Assembly (NCBI GenBank): GCA_016297895.1
Contig: JAEDFS010000041.1
Location: forward strand, 1-17,056
Source of the DNA: Marvinbryantia sp.
GTDB taxonomy: Bacteria; Bacillota; Clostridia; Lachnospirales; Lachnospiraceae
Direction: 5' to 3'
DNA: 17,056 nt
Positions 13,400-17,056 of the stretch are shown one piece after another. The translations under genes were made by a program, and so were the position numbers. The notes under the pieces are model-generated. The model saw nothing but the letters and a program-made list of their open reading frames with translations. It was not told where the DNA came from and did no database searches. Positions within the stretch are counted from its first letter, which is position 1, and every line of letters begins with the position of its first letter.

Positions 13400-15559
13400 T
13401 TGGCAGAAATGAAGAAAAAGCATGTCAAAGTACCGATGATTATGCAGATGGAAGCTTTGGAATGCGGAGCGGCCTGTCTGGCCATGGTACTTGCCTATTA
13501 CAAAAAGTGGATTCCTCTGTCACAGGTGAGAGAAGACTGCGGCGTATCCAGGGACGGAAGCTTTGCCTCCAGTATTCTGAAAGCAGCCCGGAATTACGGC
13601 ATGAATGCAAAGGCTTATAAATATTCAGTGGAAAAACTGAAAACCAGGGTTACGTATCCGGCGATCATTCACTGGAATTTTAATCATTTTGTGGTTCTGG
13701 CGGGATTCAAAGGGGACAGGGCGGTGATCAATGATCCGGCCCGTGGAATTGTGGAAGTATCGCCGGAGGAACTGGATCGTTCCTTTACCGGAGTGTGTAT
13801 GCAGTTTGTCCCGGGAGAGAATTTCAGACCCTCCGGAAAACAGGCCAGCCTGATGAATTTTCTGGCTTCTCATATAAACGGAATCAAAAAACCGCTGTCT
13901 TTGATCGCTCTGACGGCAACGCTGGCGGCACTGATCGGGATCGTGACTCCGGTATTCAGCAGAATCTTTCTGGACGAGATTCTCACGGGAAATAATCCGG
14001 AATGGCTGATGCCGTTTAATCTGATTTTGATTGCAGTGATCCTGTATTGGACCGGGGTTCTGATCATACAAAAGCGCTATTATCTGAAGGTCGAGGGGAA
14101 AATAGCCATTGCTTCCAACAGTGAATACATGTGGCATACCCTTCATCTTCCCATGAAGTTTTTCTCCCAGAGAATGTCCGGGGATCTGGCAGGCCGGCAG
14201 AACCTGAATGATTCTATTGCGCAGACACTGGTTACTCAGCTGGCACCGGTTTTTATTAATATTATACTGCTGATCTTTTATCTGATCGTCATGTTTGTCT
14301 ACAGTCCGCTGCTGGCTTCCATCGGTCTGGTTACCATTGCCATTAATCTGTGGGTGACCAGAGTCATTTCTGCAAAGCGTATGAATCTGACAAGGGTACA
14401 GATGCGCGATCAGGCAAAGATGGACTCTTCTACCGTATCCGGAATTCAGATGATCGAGACGATCCAGGCGGCAGGTGCGGAAGAAGCGTATTTTGAACGG
14501 TGGAGCGGATATCAGGCATCTGTGAATAAAGCGAAAACAGAGTTTACTAAGCTGAATCAGTTCCTGGGAGCGGTACCGGCCATGGTACAGCAGGTTTCTT
14601 CCATCGTGATCCTGTCACTGGGAATCTGGATGATCATGGACGGACATTTTTCCGTCGGTATGCTGACGGCGTTCCAGGGCTTTATGTCCAGCTTTCTGCA
14701 GCCGGTCAATACCCTGCTGACGGCAGGGCAGAGTATCCAGGAGCTTCGTACCTCCATGGAACGGATTGATGATGTGATGGATTATGAGACGGATGTGAAG
14801 ACCGGGCCGGAGATCAGAGAGGATGTGTCCTATCAGAAGCTGGAAGGAAATATTGAATTAAAGGATATCACCTTTGGATATTCCAAAGTTGCGCCTCCGT
14901 TGATTGAAAATTTTAATCTGACGATCCATGCGGGAGAAAAAATTGCCATTGTAGGCGGATCCGGCTGCGGCAAATCTACGATTTCCAAGGTCATTGCCGG
15001 CCTGTACGAACCCTGGAGCGGAGAAGTTCTTTTTGACGGCAGGCATAGGGAGGAGATCCCCCGCAGCGTGTTCAACGGTTCTCTTGCGGTAGTGGATCAG
15101 GATATTACTCTGTTTGAGGATACGATTTCAGAAAACATTAAAATGTGGGATCAGACCATTGAAGATTTTGAAGTGATTATGGCTGCCCGGGATGCAAAGA
15201 TCCATGAAGATATTATGCTGAAGAAAAACGGATATCAGTACAGGGTGGCTGAAAACGGCAAGAATTTAAGCGGCGGACAGCGTCAGCGGCTGGAACTGGC
15301 AAGAGTGCTGGCTCTGGATCCGACGATTCTGATCCTGGATGAAGCGACTTCTGCACTGGATGCACAGACGGAGGGTGAAGTGATCCGTGCCATTAAAATG
15401 CGTGGAATTACCTCGATCATTGTGGCACACCGGTTGTCCACGATCCGCGACTGTGATCAGATTCTGGTCATGCAGGACGGGCATATCGTGGAACAGGGAA
15501 CACATGAGGAACTGATGAAATTAAATGGTTATTATACGCAGTTGATCACGACAGAATAG
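13400..15559 (+). CDS. Peptidase-containing ABC transporter (PCAT; NHLM ABC1 type)
   Basis: This 719-residue protein combines leader removal and export. The N-terminal C39 peptidase has Cys22 (ALECGAACLAMVLAYY), His96 (HWNFNHFVVL) and Asp112 (NDPARG), the full catalytic triad that cuts after a double glycine. Six membrane helices follow (about 160-450; IGIVTPVFSRIFLDEIL, LILIAVILYWTGVLIIQ). The ATPase domain has Walker A GGSGCGKST (about 519-527), signature LSGGQRQR (about 623), Walker B LILDEAT (about 644) and H-loop VAHRLST. All key residues are intact. The start is TTG 13400 with GAGGAG (13385-13390) spaced 9 nt; ATG 13409 is the alternative. It should process all the VAGG leaders encoded just upstream. 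The next transporter gene starts 10 nt after its stop. Confidence 0.95.
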   Translation: MAEMKKKHVKVPMIMQMEALECGAACLAMVLAYYKKWIPLSQVREDCGVSRDGSFASSILKAARNYGMNAKAYKYSVEKLKTRVTYPAIIHWNFNHFVVLAGFKGDRAVINDPARGIVEVSPEELDRSFTGVCMQFVPGENFRPSGKQASLMNFLASHINGIKKPLSLIALTATLAALIGIVTPVFSRIFLDEILTGNNPEWLMPFNLILIAVILYWTGVLIIQKRYYLKVEGKIAIASNSEYMWHTLHLPMKFFSQRMSGDLAGRQNLNDSIAQTLVTQLAPVFINIILLIFYLIVMFVYSPLLASIGLVTIAINLWVTRVISAKRMNLTRVQMRDQAKMDSSTVSGIQMIETIQAAGAEEAYFERWSGYQASVNKAKTEFTKLNQFLGAVPAMVQQVSSIVILSLGIWMIMDGHFSVGMLTAFQGFMSSFLQPVNTLLTAGQSIQELRTSMERIDDVMDYETDVKTGPEIREDVSYQKLEGNIELKDITFGYSKVAPPLIENFNLTIHAGEKIAIVGGSGCGKSTISKVIAGLYEPWSGEVLFDGRHREEIPRSVFNGSLAVVDQDITLFEDTISENIKMWDQTIEDFEVIMAARDAKIHEDIMLKKNGYQYRVAENGKNLSGGQRQRLELARVLALDPTILILDEATSALDAQTEGEVIRAIKMRGITSIIVAHRLSTIRDCDQILVMQDGHIVEQGTHEELMKLNGYYTQLITTE

Positions 15560-15569
15560 GAGGAAAAGG

Positions 15570-17056
15570 ATGGGCTGGTTTGACGATCAGATTCGGGAAA
15601 GAATCGAAAATGACAATCAGGATCTTCACAATGCGTGTCTGGATCTGGCTGCCGTTGTGGGAAATAAAACAGGAGAGTTTCATTATTCGAAATCCGATCG
15701 GAATATCCGACAGATGGCATTTGCGCAGCTTTGCCATTACTTTAAGATCCGTGAGCCGAAGCAGATGGAACTGTCGGATGATCTGATGCGGGATGTAGGT
15801 TCTGTATTTCAGCCGGCGGGAATCATGTATCGGCGTGTGCGGCTGGATGAGGGCTGGTGGAAGAGGAGTGTGGGGCCTCTTCTGGGAATTACGAAAGAGG
15901 ACCAGGTGATCGCATTTCTTCCCAAAACCATGGGAGGCTATTATTTTCTGGATCCGGTTTCGGGAGAAAAAGAGACGATTTCGGAAAAGAACGCAGACAG
16001 ATTTACCTTTGAAGCGGTTTGTTTTTACCGTCCGTTACCGCAGAGAGAGCTTTCGGTGAAGGATCTGGCACAGTATATGGTAAGCTGTCTTTCTGCGGGT
16101 GATTTTGTTCTGTTTGCGGGAATGACCCTGCTTCTGACACTGATCGGTTTTGCCATGCCGGCATTGAACCAGATCATATTCAGCTCGATCATTCCGGCAA
16201 AGAATATTTCCATGGTAATCTCCATGGCGGTTCTGATGCTTGGAATCGCAGTATCCAATTTCCTGATCAGTGCAGCGAAAACCCTGGTTCAGGAGCGAAT
16301 CCAGACAAAGATGGAAGTGGAACTGGGAAGTGCGGTATTCGGCAGAGTGCTGAATCTGCCTGCTAAATTTTTTCAAAACTATGCGGCGGGAGATCTGGCC
16401 AGCAGGGTGAAAATGACGGAATCCCTCTGTACGATCGTATGTCAGGTTGTGTTTGGATTCGGACTGACCACGCTGTTTTCTGTCCTGTATATCTTTCAGA
16501 TTTATGCCATTGCTCCGTCACTTGCGCTTCCGGCATTTCTGATTGTACTGACGGAACTGATTCTGACACTTATTCATATTTACGGACAGATGAAGCTCAG
16601 CCGCCACAGCATGAAGGCTGAGACAAAGGTATCTTCCGTTGTATATGCACTGTTCTCGGGAATTCAGAAGATCAAACTGTCGGGAAGTGAAAAAAGGAGT
16701 TTTGCAAAATGGGCTTCGGTATATAAAGAACGTGCAGAGTCTCATTATGCAGGAACATTTGCTATTACGGTAGTGCCTGCACTTTTGTGCGGGGTGTCTC
16801 TGCTGGGGACGCTGATTATTTTTAATGTTACGGTCAACAGCGGTGTTTCCATGGCACAGTATGTGGCATTTAATTCAGCCTTTGGCATGGTTTCCGGAGC
16901 GATTGTGAACCTGAGTGCTGCGTCCGGGCTGCTTGGTATGCTGTTTCCCATTATGGAGATGGCGGAACCCATCCTGAAGGCGGTGCCGGAGATGAATCAG
17001 AAAAAAGAACATGTGAAATCTCTTTCGGGATCCATCAGTGTGAGTCATGTGTCGTT
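15570..17056 (+). CDS. NHLM-type second ABC transporter (ABC2), permease part, partial at right edge
   Basis: The frame is open for 495 codons and runs off the window. Residues 1-175 form a cytosolic N-terminal domain with no peptidase Cys (MGWFDDQIRERIENDNQ, FLPKTMGGYYFLDPVSGEK). Membrane segments begin at about 177 (FVLFAGMTLLLTLIGFAMP), and the elements PAKFFQNYAAGDLASRV and SGIQKIKLSGSEKRSFAKWA are typical of exporter-type ABC permeases. The ATPase domain is expected beyond 17056. This layout and its position after a PCAT match the second transporter of NHLM bacteriocin export systems, whose role is poorly defined. AGGAGG overlaps the previous stop codon, so translation is probably coupled. 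Confidence 0.88.
   Translation, partial: MGWFDDQIRERIENDNQDLHNACLDLAAVVGNKTGEFHYSKSDRNIRQMAFAQLCHYFKIREPKQMELSDDLMRDVGSVFQPAGIMYRRVRLDEGWWKRSVGPLLGITKEDQVIAFLPKTMGGYYFLDPVSGEKETISEKNADRFTFEAVCFYRPLPQRELSVKDLAQYMVSCLSAGDFVLFAGMTLLLTLIGFAMPALNQIIFSSIIPAKNISMVISMAVLMLGIAVSNFLISAAKTLVQERIQTKMEVELGSAVFGRVLNLPAKFFQNYAAGDLASRVKMTESLCTIVCQVVFGFGLTTLFSVLYIFQIYAIAPSLALPAFLIVLTELILTLIHIYGQMKLSRHSMKAETKVSSVVYALFSGIQKIKLSGSEKRSFAKWASVYKERAESHYAGTFAITVVPALLCGVSLLGTLIIFNVTVNSGVSMAQYVAFNSAFGMVSGAIVNLSAASGLLGMLFPIMEMAEPILKAVPEMNQKKEHVKSLSGSISVSHVS

Overview
The window looks like a chromosomal segment from a Gram-positive anaerobe of the class Clostridia, most likely a gut Lachnospiraceae. This is inferred from strong AGGAGG-type ribosome binding sites, moderate G+C, a GHKL/LytTR two-component pair, a signal-peptide plus C-terminal-anchor surface protein, and the mix of gene families. 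No RNA genes, transposases, phage genes or CRISPR arrays were seen.

Region 1 (1-4646) is ordinary accessory metabolism on the + strand. It holds the last codons of an O6-methylguanine-DNA methyltransferase (MGMT) type gene, a flavodoxin-fold NAD(P)H oxidoreductase, a RelA/SpoT-domain nucleotide synthetase translationally coupled (ATGA overlap) to an NhaC-type antiporter, an iron-containing alcohol dehydrogenase, and a broken second MGMT gene.

Region 2 (4689-7637) is regulatory. A LytTR response regulator on + faces, tail to tail, a 640-residue membrane GHKL sensor kinase on -. The kinase has its own near-consensus promoter. Between the kinase and the next + gene lie two direct repeats, 21 nt apart, that resemble paired LytTR-family (VirR-type) operator boxes.

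Region 3 (7638 to the right edge) is a peptide secretion locus. It starts with an 878-residue surface protein: signal peptide, acidic Thr/Glu repeats, a solenoid of 13 coils of about 28 residues, a second Thr/Glu spacer and a membrane anchor. A cassette of precursor peptides follows. Five have a Nif11-like leader of 67-68 residues ending in VAGG and a 35-51 residue Asn-rich core. One is a 30-codon TTG-initiated gene, and one is a diverged peptide; both of these have cores of only six hydrophobic residues (MNFLVS and FLFFFF). The export machinery comes next: a short HlyD-like adaptor, an ABC transporter with a C39 double-glycine peptidase (PCAT, NHLM ABC1 type), and a second NHLM-type ABC transporter that runs off the right edge.

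The inferred picture is a regulated system that trims leader peptides at the double glycine and exports several different mature peptides. No modification enzyme is visible in the window, so the products are either unmodified or modified by enzymes encoded beyond 17056. A duplicated promoter/hairpin element precedes both the last peptide gene and the exporter operon. The sensor kinase and LytTR regulator next door make a peptide-sensing feedback loop plausible but unproven.
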